Shown here: positions 49,902-58,692 of the stretch, one piece after another
How the letters are laid out: each line of letters opens with the position of its first letter
Position numbering within the stretch: the stretch's first letter is position 1
Assembly: GCF_045062745.1 (NCBI RefSeq)
Contig: NZ_JBJGED010000010.1
Location: forward strand, 1-64,000
Length of the DNA: 64,000 nt
Direction of reading: 5' to 3'
Source of the DNA: Paenibacillus_AA sp045062745
GTDB taxonomy: Bacteria; Bacillota; Bacilli; Paenibacillales; NBRC-103111
The notes under the pieces: model-generated
The model's database searches: none
Told to the model about the DNA's origin: nothing
The model's input: only the letters and a program-made list of their open reading frames with translations
Translations under genes and position numbers: made by a program

Positions 49902-50834
49902 ATGGACAACACTCTTAGCCAAGCGTCAACCGTGTCGCGCCGGAAGCGGAAGAATGCGACGCAGATGAAGGAGACGATCGCGGGATTCCTGTTCGTAAGC
50001 CCGATGCTGATCGGGGTTACGATTCTGACCATATTGCCGATTGTGGCAACCATCATTCTGTCGTTCGGCGACTGGAATTTCGTGCAAGGCTTCGACGGCT
50101 TCAAGTGGGTCGGGGACAAAAACTTTTCCCGCCTGTTCGAAGACGCCACGTTCTGGAAGTCGATGCGCAACAATGCGATCTTCCTGCTCGTCGTGCCGAT
50201 TTATATGATTATTTCAATGCTTCTCGCCATCTTGATCGATCGGTTCGTGTATTTCAAGGGTTTCTTCAAGGTCGCCTATTTCATGCCGTATATCTCGAGC
50301 GTGGTCGCCGTCGCCGTCGTCTGGCAGGTGCTGTTCCACCCCTCGTTCGGGCCGATCAATGAATTCTTGCAGGCCATCGGCATAGACAACCCGCCGAAAT
50401 GGATCGCGGACACGGCCTGGGCGCTGCCCTCGGTCATGATGATCTCGGTCTGGACTTCCATCGGCTTCAACATGATCGTTTACATCGCCGGTCTGCAGTC
50501 CATTCCGAAAGACTTGTATGAAGCGGCCGAGATCGACGGCGCCAGCAAGTGGGTGCAATTCCGCCGCATCACGTTCCCGATGCTGTCGTCGACGTCGTTC
50601 TTCCTGCTCATTACCGGCATTATCTCGACGTTCAAAGTGTTCGACCTCATCGCAGTTTTGACTCAAGGCGGTCCGGCCGGCTCTACGTCGATGATCGTCT
50701 GGTACATGTACGAAACGGCGTTCATCAACCTGAAGATCGGCTATGCTTCTTCGATGGCGATCATTCTATTCCTCTGTATCTTCGTCATCACGATTCTGCA
50801 ATGGATCGGCCAGAAAAAATGGGTAAATTACTAA
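49902..50834 (+). CDS. ABC sugar transporter permease (MalF-like)
   Basis: A 310-residue six-helix permease. IAGFLFVSPMLIGVTILTILPIVATIILSFGDWNF is the first helix region, and the EAA-type docking loop is DLYEAAEIDGASKWVQFRRITFPMLS. It belongs to the MalF/UgpA group, distinct from the LplB-like permeases earlier in the window. It begins the third carbohydrate locus and is followed 14 bp later by its partner. GAGGTGG lies before the ATG. Confidence 0.94.
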   Translation: MDNTLSQASTVSRRKRKNATQMKETIAGFLFVSPMLIGVTILTILPIVATIILSFGDWNFVQGFDGFKWVGDKNFSRLFEDATFWKSMRNNAIFLLVVPIYMIISMLLAILIDRFVYFKGFFKVAYFMPYISSVVAVAVVWQVLFHPSFGPINEFLQAIGIDNPPKWIADTAWALPSVMMISVWTSIGFNMIVYIAGLQSIPKDLYEAAEIDGASKWVQFRRITFPMLSSTSFFLLITGIISTFKVFDLIAVLTQGGPAGSTSMIVWYMYETAFINLKIGYASSMAIILFLCIFVITILQWIGQKKWVNY

Positions 50835-50847
50835 GGAGGGCAGCGTC

Positions 50848-51681
50848 ATGAAGATAAGCCTCGACATTCGCAAAGTGATCGTCACCGTCATCATGTTCGC
50901 CGGCAGCATCGTGTTCCTGCTGCCCTTCTTCTGGATGCTCTCGGCATCGTTCAAGCTAGAGGGCGAGGTATTCACCTACCCGATCCAGTGGATTCCGAAG
51001 CATTGGAACATCGTAGAGAACTACAAGGAAGTGTGGACCGGCCAGTTCCCGTTCTACAAATACTACTGGAACTCGATCAAGGTCAGCGTGATCACGACGT
51101 TTATTTCAGCGCTCGTCAGCGCGATGGCGGCTTACGGATTTTCCAAGGTGAACTTCAAGGCCGGATCGTTCCTGTTCCTGATCGTGCTAGCCACTTATAT
51201 GATTCCGAGCCAAGCGATCCTGATCCCGCAATTCATCCTGTACCGCTACATCGGCTTGTTCGACAACCATATCGGCCTCATTTTGCTCAGCAGCTTCAGC
51301 GTTCTCGGGACGTTTATGCTCCGGCAATTTTTCATGGGCATTCATAATGAATTCATAGAATCGGCCAAAATCGACGGGGCGAACCACTGGACGATTTTCA
51401 CCCGGATTGCGTTGCCGCTGACTCGGCCGGCGATCGCGACCTATGCGATCCTGAGATTCATCTGGACGTGGAACGACTACCAGAACCCGCTGATTTTCCT
51501 GAGAACGGACAAGCTGTACACGATTCCGCTCGCTATGCAGAAGTTCACGTCTATTAACGGTTCGTTCTACTCCTTGATCATGACGGCGGCGGTGTCGGCC
51601 ATTATTCCGCTTCTCATCGTATTTATCATCGGCCAGAAGAGTGTCATTGAAGGGATCGCGACGGGTGGAGTCAAGGGATGA
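50848..51681 (+). CDS. ABC sugar transporter permease (MalG-like)
   Basis: A 277-residue six-helix permease. The docking loop is HNEFIESAKIDGANHWTIFTRIALPLTRP, and FIIGQKSVIEGIATGGVKG at the C-terminus is typical of MalG/AraQ-like proteins. AGGAGGG lies before the ATG. It ends before the P2 control region, so the binding-protein gene can be transcribed on its own. Confidence 0.94.
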   Translation: MKISLDIRKVIVTVIMFAGSIVFLLPFFWMLSASFKLEGEVFTYPIQWIPKHWNIVENYKEVWTGQFPFYKYYWNSIKVSVITTFISALVSAMAAYGFSKVNFKAGSFLFLIVLATYMIPSQAILIPQFILYRYIGLFDNHIGLILLSSFSVLGTFMLRQFFMGIHNEFIESAKIDGANHWTIFTRIALPLTRPAIATYAILRFIWTWNDYQNPLIFLRTDKLYTIPLAMQKFTSINGSFYSLIMTAAVSAIIPLLIVFIIGQKSVIEGIATGGVKG

Positions 51682-51699
51682 CGATTTTAACGCACTGCG

Positions 51700-51763
51700 G
51701 TCAAAAAAGGAACAAAACTAGTCAAGATTGCAGCATGGCACCCGCTTATCGGGTTGATACAAT
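51700..51763 (+). promoter_or_regulatory. Promoter P2 with GTCAA sites (binding-protein gene)
   Basis: TACAAT at 51758-51763; half sites GTCAAAAA (51700) and GTCAAGAT (51721) are 21 bp apart, the latter 37 bp upstream of the -10 box. Confidence 0.7.
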
Positions 51764-51779
51764 GAGGATGTTCCATATT

Positions 51780-51794
51780 TGAAAGCGTTTTTCA
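51780..51794. promoter_or_regulatory. cre-like site downstream of P2
   Basis: TGAAAGCGTTTTTCA differs from a perfect CcpA site by one extra T. It lies just after the predicted start of transcription, where binding would block elongation. Confidence 0.5.
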
Positions 51795-51850
51795 ATACCA
51801 CCGATCATTACAAACAAACCAGCAGGGTCCAATTTAGGGAGGGGTATCGG

Positions 51851-53230
51851 GTGTTAAAAGGGAAATGGATGGCAGTAGCCAGCACGGCTGTCGCCGTGAG
51901 CATGCTGACCGCGGCTTGCGGCAGCAGCGGAAGCGATACGGCAAGCGATACGAATAATCCGGCAGGAGGTTCAAAAGAACCGGTTACCCTGAAGCTGTAC
52001 ACGTTCGGCAATGAAGTGGGCTACAACTGGACGAACACGATTCCGGCGTTCGAGAAAGCGAATCCGGGCATCAAGGTAGACGTAGTCGTCTTGAGTGAAA
52101 AGGGCGATACACAAGAATCGCTGAAAAAACTCGACTTGGCGGCGGCTTCCGGCGACGCGATGGACGTGCTGATGTTCAGCGACCCGGCTTCCTACGCGCA
52201 ACGCGTCTCGCTCGGCATGGCGGCTCCGCTCGACGATTACATTAAGCAGGAAGGCTTCAAGGTCACCGACGAATACAAGGTCGACACGACCCTGAACGGC
52301 AAAGTGTACGCACTTCCGGGCAAATTCAATCCATGGTATGTGCTGCTCAACAAAAATCAGCTCGACGAAGCCGGCTTGACCGTTCCGAAGGACTGGACTT
52401 GGGACGAGTTCATGACCTACGCCAAAAAGCTGACCAAAGGCGAAGGCGCCACGAAGCGGTACGGCACTTACTTCCACGGTCCGCAAGGCGGCGGCTGGAT
52501 GGAGTTCATGAAGCTCGCGATGGGCAACCAGCCGGACAACACCGAGTTCCTGAAGGCGGACGGCACGTCCAACCTGGACAGCCCGCTGTTCAAGAAAACG
52601 CTCGAAATGCGCGTGAAGATGGAGAAGGAAGACAAGTCCTCTACTCCGTATACGGATATTATCTCCCAGAAGCTCGCATACCGTGCACAGTTCTTCAACC
52701 AAAACGCCAGCATGCTCCTGATCGGCAGCTGGATGAATACGGAGCTCGGCGGTACGGACCAATTCCCGTTGAACTTCAACGTAGCGGTAGCCCCGTATCC
52801 GAAGAACGCGCCTAGCGATCCGAGCGGCTTGACGCCGGTAACGACGGACTACGTCTCGGTAGCGGCCAGCTCCAAGCATAAGGACGAAGCTTACAAGTTC
52901 GTACGCTGGTACACGACGGAAGGCCAAATCGTCCAAGGCAAGAACATTCCGTCCTGGAGCAAAGTGAAAGCCGAAGACATGAGCTCGATGATCGACAATA
53001 TTCTCTCGAAGACGAAAAATCCGGAGAAGGTGGACAAGGCTTCGCTCAATTCCGTGCTGGCTATGTCCAAAGCGTCGAAGATCATTCCTCCGGCCTCTTA
53101 CCAAGCGGAAGTGTTCAAGGTCGTCAATGAAGAGTATGAGCTGCTCATTCTGGGCAAGCAAGACATCGACACGTCGATCAAGAAGATGCAGGAACGGACG
53201 CAAAAAATTATCGACAGCAACAAGAAATAA
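51851..53230 (+). CDS. ABC transporter substrate-binding lipoprotein (MalE-like)
   Basis: A 459-residue exported lipoprotein. Lipobox LTAAC places the lipidated Cys at 23, then a Ser/Asp/Asn linker. Family-1 features are VTLKLYTFGNEVGYNWTNTIPAFEKANPGIKVDVVVLSE and GKVYALPGKFNPWYVLLNKNQLDEAGLTVPKDWTWDEFMTYAKKLT. GTG at 51851 is chosen since GGGAGGGG lies 7-8 bases before it and the upstream extension is not signal-like. It is the receptor for the permeases at 49902-51681; no ATPase gene is linked. The bound sugar is probably a product of the GH2/GH42 enzymes. Confidence 0.93.
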   Translation: MLKGKWMAVASTAVAVSMLTAACGSSGSDTASDTNNPAGGSKEPVTLKLYTFGNEVGYNWTNTIPAFEKANPGIKVDVVVLSEKGDTQESLKKLDLAAASGDAMDVLMFSDPASYAQRVSLGMAAPLDDYIKQEGFKVTDEYKVDTTLNGKVYALPGKFNPWYVLLNKNQLDEAGLTVPKDWTWDEFMTYAKKLTKGEGATKRYGTYFHGPQGGGWMEFMKLAMGNQPDNTEFLKADGTSNLDSPLFKKTLEMRVKMEKEDKSSTPYTDIISQKLAYRAQFFNQNASMLLIGSWMNTELGGTDQFPLNFNVAVAPYPKNAPSDPSGLTPVTTDYVSVAASSKHKDEAYKFVRWYTTEGQIVQGKNIPSWSKVKAEDMSSMIDNILSKTKNPEKVDKASLNSVLAMSKASKIIPPASYQAEVFKVVNEEYELLILGKQDIDTSIKKMQERTQKIIDSNKK

Positions 53231-53259
53231 TCGTTTCCCCGCCGTTGGGAGAATCTAGT

Positions 53260-53292
53260 AGGGTGCAGGATAGAGCTGCGCCCTGCTTTTTT
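53260..53292 (+). terminator. Terminator after binding-protein gene
   Basis: GGGTGCAG (53261-53268) pairs with CTGCGCCC (53276-53283), one G-T pair, followed by TGCTTTTTT. The two-component genes after it likely have their own promoter. Confidence 0.75.
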
Positions 53293-53342
53293 GCCGTTTA
53301 TGCATCGATTACGCCGTGATTTGATTGGGGGAGTGAAGCCGG

Positions 53343-55160
53343 ATGAAGCGTCTATCCTCGTTATTCTCGTTCTCCTCGTTCCGTTCCAAAATTATGCTCG
53401 CCTCTATCGTATGCATCCTGCTGCCCGTCTCCATCTCCATGATCGTGTACAATACGCTTACGCGCGAAGCGGTGAAGGAGCAGGCGATGTCGAACGCCCA
53501 GGAATCGCTGCGGCTCGTGGAGGGCTATGTGACGCGGTCGTTCCAATCGATGCTCGACGCGGCGAATTTCGTCCAGCTCGACCCGGAGATGATCCTGCTG
53601 CTGAAGGAGATTGCGAACGACCCTGCGTTCAACGAGAAGGAAAATATCGAAGACTTCGATCTGTACAACACAGTGCTGACCCGGCTGGAAAGCCAGTCCG
53701 CGGTGAATGGGGAAAAGCTGTTCATCACGATTCAACTGGCCAACGATGTGGCGATCGCCAGCTACCCTTGGTATGAATACGACCCGAAGCAGCTCGTGCA
53801 GGAGTCTTGGTCGAGCACCTGGAACGAGCAGACGGGGTATCAGTCGTACTGGCTCAACTCGGTACCGACCGTGTTCCGGACGGAGAAGGCAGTGAGCGCT
53901 CATCAAATCTCGCTCGCCCGCACGCTGCGGGATGCGTCAGGGCGCGTGTACGGCTATACGATCGTCACGATTCTCGAGAGCGAGATCAACCAGCTGTTCG
54001 AGAAGATGGCCGCCGGGCAGGAGATCATGGTGGTCGATCCCGAGGGGACAATCGTCTCGCATGCGGACAGCGGCCGGGTCGGGCAGCGATTCGAATACGC
54101 GAAGGCCGCGAACGGGGCGCCACTCGCGTCGGCCATCCTCAATATCGACAACCGCGACTACCTCGTGACGAAGCTCGATCTGCCAGTTACGAGCTGGAAT
54201 CTCGTCTCGCTGCGCCCATACGCGGAGGCAGCGCACAAAATCAATTCGATCTTCAGCCGAGTGTTCGTGTTCCAGCTGCTGTTCGGGCTCGTCTTCCTGC
54301 TGCTGCTCGTCTCACTCATCCGGACGATCACGACCCCGCTCGTACGGCTCGGGCAGGTGGCGAAGAAGGTGGAGCTCGGCAACCTCGAGGTGCGGTCCAA
54401 CATCCGCAGCTCGGACGAGGTCGGCCATCTGAGCCGGTCGTTCGACCAGATGCTGGAACGGATCAAGGAGATGATCCGCGAGATCTCGGTCAACCAGGCC
54501 CGCAAGCGGGAGGCGGAGATCGCCATGCTGCAGGCGCAGATCAACCCGCACTTCCTGTTTAACGTGCTGAATTCGATCCGGATGAAAATTCTCCGTAATG
54601 GCGACAAGTCGAGTGCGGAAATGCTGAGCTCCCTGTCTCGGCTGCTGCGGATGACGATCGATCCGCAGAAGGAGAACATCCTGCTCGCAGACGAGGTCGA
54701 GATCGTCATGGACTACGTGCAGCTCATGAACATGCGGCAGAAGGAGCGCGCCGAGCTCGTCGTCGATATGAGAGGACCGGGCTTCACGGAGCGGGTGCCG
54801 CGGTTCTTCCTGCAGCCGATCATCGAGAATGCGATGATCCATGGGCTGAGCCAGCGAGCCGGCACGATCCGGCTGACCGCGGAGCAGGAAGGCCCGTACT
54901 ATGTCGTGCGCGTCGCTGACGACGGGGTCGGGATGGAGCCGGAGGAGCTGGCCGCCCTGAAGGCGAAGCTGGTGTCGGGCGAGCCGACCGGCAGCCAGAA
55001 GCGTCAAGGCTTCAGCGGCATTGGCATCACGAACGTCTATGAGCGGATGAAGATGCAGTTCGGACCTGAGTTCGAGATGGAGATCGAAAGCCGGCCGGGG
55101 GAAGGGACTTGCGTAACGCTGTATATTCCGATGAGCGAGGAGGCGAAGGACGATGTATGA
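53343..55160 (+). CDS. YesM-type sensor histidine kinase
   Basis: A 605-residue membrane kinase. Helix 1 (about 15-36), dCache-like extracellular sensor (37-298), helix 2 (IFSRVFVFQLLFGLVFLLLLVSLI), HAMP (310-370), and a His_kinase domain with QINPHFLFN (His403 is the phospho-acceptor) and C-terminal ATPase with PIIENAMIHGL and DDGVGM, GIGITNVYERM. This is the YesM/LytS type that pairs with AraC-type regulators to sense extracellular sugars. It overlaps the regulator gene by 8 bp. The ligand may come directly or via the lipoprotein encoded upstream. Confidence 0.95.
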   Translation: MKRLSSLFSFSSFRSKIMLASIVCILLPVSISMIVYNTLTREAVKEQAMSNAQESLRLVEGYVTRSFQSMLDAANFVQLDPEMILLLKEIANDPAFNEKENIEDFDLYNTVLTRLESQSAVNGEKLFITIQLANDVAIASYPWYEYDPKQLVQESWSSTWNEQTGYQSYWLNSVPTVFRTEKAVSAHQISLARTLRDASGRVYGYTIVTILESEINQLFEKMAAGQEIMVVDPEGTIVSHADSGRVGQRFEYAKAANGAPLASAILNIDNRDYLVTKLDLPVTSWNLVSLRPYAEAAHKINSIFSRVFVFQLLFGLVFLLLLVSLIRTITTPLVRLGQVAKKVELGNLEVRSNIRSSDEVGHLSRSFDQMLERIKEMIREISVNQARKREAEIAMLQAQINPHFLFNVLNSIRMKILRNGDKSSAEMLSSLSRLLRMTIDPQKENILLADEVEIVMDYVQLMNMRQKERAELVVDMRGPGFTERVPRFFLQPIIENAMIHGLSQRAGTIRLTAEQEGPYYVVRVADDGVGMEPEELAALKAKLVSGEPTGSQKRQGFSGIGITNVYERMKMQFGPEFEMEIESRPGEGTCVTLYIPMSEEAKDDV

Positions 55161-56775
55161 CGTGATGATGGTCGACGACGACTATCCGGTGCTCGAGCTG
55201 CTGTCCGAGGCGATCCCTTGGGATCGGCTAGGGCTTCGGCTGAGCGGTGTGTACGAGAACGGCGCCAGCGCACTCGACGGTGCGCAGGAGGCGATGCCGG
55301 ATATTCTGATTACCGACATCGGGATGCCGAAGATGGACGGCCTGGAGCTGATCCGGCGGTTGAAGGCGCAGAAGCCGGAGCTGAAGGTGGTCATTCTGTC
55401 GTGCCACAGCGAATTCCACTATGCCCAGCAGGCGCTCAAGCTGAACGTACAGGACTACCTCGTGAAGGAGACGCTCGACCCTGAGGAGCTCACCGTACTG
55501 CTCGGCCAATTCGCCGGAAGCCTCGAGGAGGAGCGGCGGCAGCATCAGCAGCAGGCGCGGCTGGAGCAGCGCGTCAGCCGCAGTCTGGAGGCGGAGAAGG
55601 AGAAGTTCATCCGCAGCACGATCCACCAGCCGATCTTGGGTCCGGACCGGTGGCTGGAGGAAGCGGCGTCCGTAGGCTTGCGGCTTCGCGAAAAGTCGTG
55701 CATGACGCTGATGGCGTATATCGAGCAGTATCGGACGGTGAAGAAGCTGTTCGTTTCGGACGAGACACTGCGGTTCGCGCTCTCCAACGTTATCGGGGAG
55801 TCGGCGGCCGGACACTCCCCGGATGCCGTTCACTTCGTCTACAGCGCGAAGCAATCGTTCCTGCTTCTGCCCCATAAGGCGGGGTTGAAGGTGAACCCGT
55901 TCCAGGAAGCGGCAGAGCTCGCCCGGACGGTCCAATCTGCGCTGCGCCGCACGCTCGGCATCGGCGTCACGATCGTGCTCGGGCGGGTCGGAGAGACGCC
56001 CGAGGAGATCAAGACCGAGCTGAACCGGCTGCTCGAGTCGAAGCGGCAGCGGTTTTATTGGCCGCTCGGCACGATCGCCAAGCAAGACCACGCCCCGTTC
56101 GGCGACGAGGATCTGTTCGCGCGGTACGACGAGGTCAGCGAACAGTTCCGCAGCGTCCTGCTAGGCAAGCAAGCGGACGAGCTGGAGCCGGCCGTGCGCG
56201 GCCTGACCGCCATGCTGAGCGAGAAGCGGTACCCGCCCGAGCAAGTGCGCGACTGGATGCTTAAGCTGCTGCTCGATCTGCGGATCAAGCTGCAATCGCT
56301 GCAATATTTTCGCCCCGCGCACTCGGTCGATACGCTTCATGGCGAGATTCTCGAGATGGATACGCTGGATGAGCTGCAGGCCTGGCTGCTCGACTACTTC
56401 CGGACGGCGATGACGTCTTCGGAGGAGTGGAAGGGCCATGCGCGACGCAGCGAGGTGGTCGACGCGATGGAGTACGTCTCTCGGCACCTGGACAAGCGGA
56501 TCGGGCTTGAGGAGATGGCTGAGCATCTGCATCTGAACACGAGCTACTTCAGCCGGCTGTTCAAGAAGGAGACGGGGCGTACGTTCATCGACTACGTCAC
56601 GCAGATGAAGCTGAACCGGGCGAAAGAGCTGCTCGATCAGACGCCGCATTCGGTGGGCAAAATCTCGGAGATGTTGGGCTATGACAACCAGAGCTATTTC
56701 ATCAAACTGTTCAAGTCCCATACCGGGGTCACGCCGGTCGAGTATCGGGGGCACAAGAGCCCTTCCAATGCGTAA
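55153..56775 (+). CDS. YesN-type response regulator with AraC DNA-binding domain
   Basis: A 540-residue regulator. Receiver 1-120 with D8-D10 acidic cluster, phospho-acceptor D55 (LITDIGMPKMDG) and Lys in YLVKETLD. A long middle region (130-420) follows; a double helix-turn-helix (435-537) ends in NTSYFSRLFKKETGRTFIDYVTQMKLNRAKELLDQTPHSVGKISEMLGYDNQSYFIKLFKSHTGVTPVEYR. It partners the overlapping YesM-type kinase. Three nearby promoters carry GTCAA half sites with fixed 21/37-bp spacing, which fits binding by this protein, although that is inferred. Confidence 0.95.
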   Translation: MYDVMMVDDDYPVLELLSEAIPWDRLGLRLSGVYENGASALDGAQEAMPDILITDIGMPKMDGLELIRRLKAQKPELKVVILSCHSEFHYAQQALKLNVQDYLVKETLDPEELTVLLGQFAGSLEEERRQHQQQARLEQRVSRSLEAEKEKFIRSTIHQPILGPDRWLEEAASVGLRLREKSCMTLMAYIEQYRTVKKLFVSDETLRFALSNVIGESAAGHSPDAVHFVYSAKQSFLLLPHKAGLKVNPFQEAAELARTVQSALRRTLGIGVTIVLGRVGETPEEIKTELNRLLESKRQRFYWPLGTIAKQDHAPFGDEDLFARYDEVSEQFRSVLLGKQADELEPAVRGLTAMLSEKRYPPEQVRDWMLKLLLDLRIKLQSLQYFRPAHSVDTLHGEILEMDTLDELQAWLLDYFRTAMTSSEEWKGHARRSEVVDAMEYVSRHLDKRIGLEEMAEHLHLNTSYFSRLFKKETGRTFIDYVTQMKLNRAKELLDQTPHSVGKISEMLGYDNQSYFIKLFKSHTGVTPVEYRGHKSPSNA

Positions 56776-56781
56776 AAATCA

Positions 56782-56845
56782 GTCAATCGAGCTCGCAAAG
56801 TAGTCAAGATAGCGGCATCCGGCCCGGCCCGAATCGATTTATGAT
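56782..56845 (+). promoter_or_regulatory. Promoter P3 with GTCAA sites (glycosidase operon)
   Basis: TATGAT at 56840-56845; half sites GTCAATCG (56782) and GTCAAGAT (56803) are 21 bp apart, the latter 37 bp upstream of the -10 box. The 16 bases from GTCAAGAT resemble the P2 site closely (GTCAAGATWGCRGCAT). Confidence 0.7.
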
Positions 56846-56889
56846 AGGGACAACAACGCGGCGTAAAGCCTGGAAAGGGTGTTCCGAGC

Positions 56890-58692
56890 ATGACAATGGA
56901 AATCGAGAAGCAAGCGGACAATTTCGTCGACAGCATTCATAATGCGTCATATGAGACGCCGTATCTCGCTAAGAGGATTACGAACGAGACGATGGTGTAC
57001 GACAGAGGGCGGCCGAAGGAGCTGCTGAACGGCCAGTGGAACTACGGCATCGACCAATATGATACATGCCTGCGGGCCAAATGGTTCGAGGAGGCAATCA
57101 AGGACGATGAGGGCTTTTACAACCCGATCGACTTCAGCTTCGATCAATGGCCGACGATGAAGGTGCCGAGCGTCTGGAACACGCAGGACGAGAAGTACTT
57201 GCTGTACGAGGGCAGCGTCGTCTACACCCGCCGGTTCCTGTACATGAACAAGGGCGAGGAACGGGTGTTCATCAAGTTCGGCGCGGTCAATTACGATGCC
57301 AAGGTGTTCCTGAACAAGGAGTACCTCGGCTGCCATAAGGGCGGCTCAACGCCGTTCTTTATCGAGGTGACCGGCAAGCTGCAGGAATCGAACCGCCTTC
57401 TCGTCGTGGCGAACAACACTCGCAAGCGGACGCAGGTGCCATGTGACAACACGGACTGGTTCAATTACGGCGGCATCTACCGGGACGTGGAGTTAATCCG
57501 GCTGCCGGCAACGTTCATCCAGCATTTCTCGGTCGCGCTCGTACCGGGAAGCGGCTTCAGCCGGTTGCAGGTGAAAGCCCGGATTAACGGGAATGGGGCT
57601 GTTGCGGGTGCGCGTGAAACCTTTTCTCTGCGGATTGAAGAACTGGGGATCGACGCGAAGATTGAGATTCTTGACGGATATGGGGAGGCGATCTTGGAGG
57701 CTCAGCCTGAGCTGTGGAGCCCGGACAGTCCGAAGCTGTACAAGGTAGAAGCTCAATATGGCGCAGACCGTATACAGGAGCGGATCGGTTTCCGGGAGAT
57801 TCGCGTGGTGGGCACGGACATTTATTTGAACGGGACCCCGATCTACCTGAAGGGGATCAGCACGCATGAAGAAAGCGTCTTGAATGGCAAGGCGATGACT
57901 GACGACGAAATTCTGGACAATTTCCGCCTGGCCAAGGAAATGAACTGCAATTATATGCGGCTCGCGCATTATCCGCATACGGAGCGCGCCGCGCAGCTGG
58001 CCGACGAGCTCGGGATCATGCTGTGGGAAGAAATTCCCGTCTACTGGGCGATCGAATTCGATAACCCGGACACGTACGCCGACGCCGAGAATCAGCTGAC
58101 CGAGCTGATTCGGCGCGATATCAACCGCGCTAGCGTCATCATCTGGTCGGTCGGCAACGAGAATGCGGATACGTCGTCCCGGCTGCGGTTCATGAGCTCG
58201 CTGGCGAAGCGGGCGAAGTCGCTCGACCCGACCCGCCTCGTCTCAGCCGCCTGCATGCTAGACCATGTGAACCACATCATGGACGACCGGTTGGCGGAAT
58301 ACCTCGACGTCATCGGGGCGAACCAATATTACGGCTGGTATCAGACGGACTTCAACAACCTGATTCGGTTGTTCGAGAATAGCCGGCCGACGAAGCCGGT
58401 CATCATCACCGAGTTCGGCGCAGACGCCAAGGCCGGGTATCGCGGCACGGTGGACGAGAAGGGCACGGAGGATTGCCAGCTGGACATCTATCGCAAGCAA
58501 GTGAACGTTATCGCCCGCATCCCTTACGTGAAAGGGACGAGCCCCTGGATTTTGTACGACTTCCGCTGTCCGCGGCGCCTGCATTTCTCGCAGGAGTATT
58601 ACAACACGAAGGGCTTGCTGAATGCGGACAAAACGTATAAAAAACCGGCGTTCTATGTGATGCAGCAGTTCTACGCCGAGGTGCGCCCATGA
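56890..58692 (+). CDS. GH2 family glycosidase (beta-glucuronidase/beta-galactosidase-like)
   Basis: A 600-residue cytoplasmic enzyme. Residues 35-200 are the jelly-roll sugar-binding domain (NTDWFNYGGIYRDVELIRLP), 205-305 the immunoglobulin-like domain (YTWSPD-type AQPELWSPDSPKLYKVEAQ), and 315-600 the TIM barrel. The acid/base is Glu424 in SVGNEN and the nucleophile Glu508 in ITEFGADA. RLAHYPHTERAAQLADELGIMLWEEIPVYW is the GH2 loop. It has the shorter size of bacterial beta-glucuronidases. It overlaps the GH42 gene by 4 bp (ATGA), so both are made together. AAAGGGTG lies before ATG 56890; ATG at 56896 is also possible. Confidence 0.92.
   Translation: MTMEIEKQADNFVDSIHNASYETPYLAKRITNETMVYDRGRPKELLNGQWNYGIDQYDTCLRAKWFEEAIKDDEGFYNPIDFSFDQWPTMKVPSVWNTQDEKYLLYEGSVVYTRRFLYMNKGEERVFIKFGAVNYDAKVFLNKEYLGCHKGGSTPFFIEVTGKLQESNRLLVVANNTRKRTQVPCDNTDWFNYGGIYRDVELIRLPATFIQHFSVALVPGSGFSRLQVKARINGNGAVAGARETFSLRIEELGIDAKIEILDGYGEAILEAQPELWSPDSPKLYKVEAQYGADRIQERIGFREIRVVGTDIYLNGTPIYLKGISTHEESVLNGKAMTDDEILDNFRLAKEMNCNYMRLAHYPHTERAAQLADELGIMLWEEIPVYWAIEFDNPDTYADAENQLTELIRRDINRASVIIWSVGNENADTSSRLRFMSSLAKRAKSLDPTRLVSAACMLDHVNHIMDDRLAEYLDVIGANQYYGWYQTDFNNLIRLFENSRPTKPVIITEFGADAKAGYRGTVDEKGTEDCQLDIYRKQVNVIARIPYVKGTSPWILYDFRCPRRLHFSQEYYNTKGLLNADKTYKKPAFYVMQQFYAEVRP

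Noticed and set aside
51971..53203. 410-codon minus-strand frame
   Set aside because: Antisense to the binding-protein gene; the plus-strand frame has a clear lipobox and family motifs.
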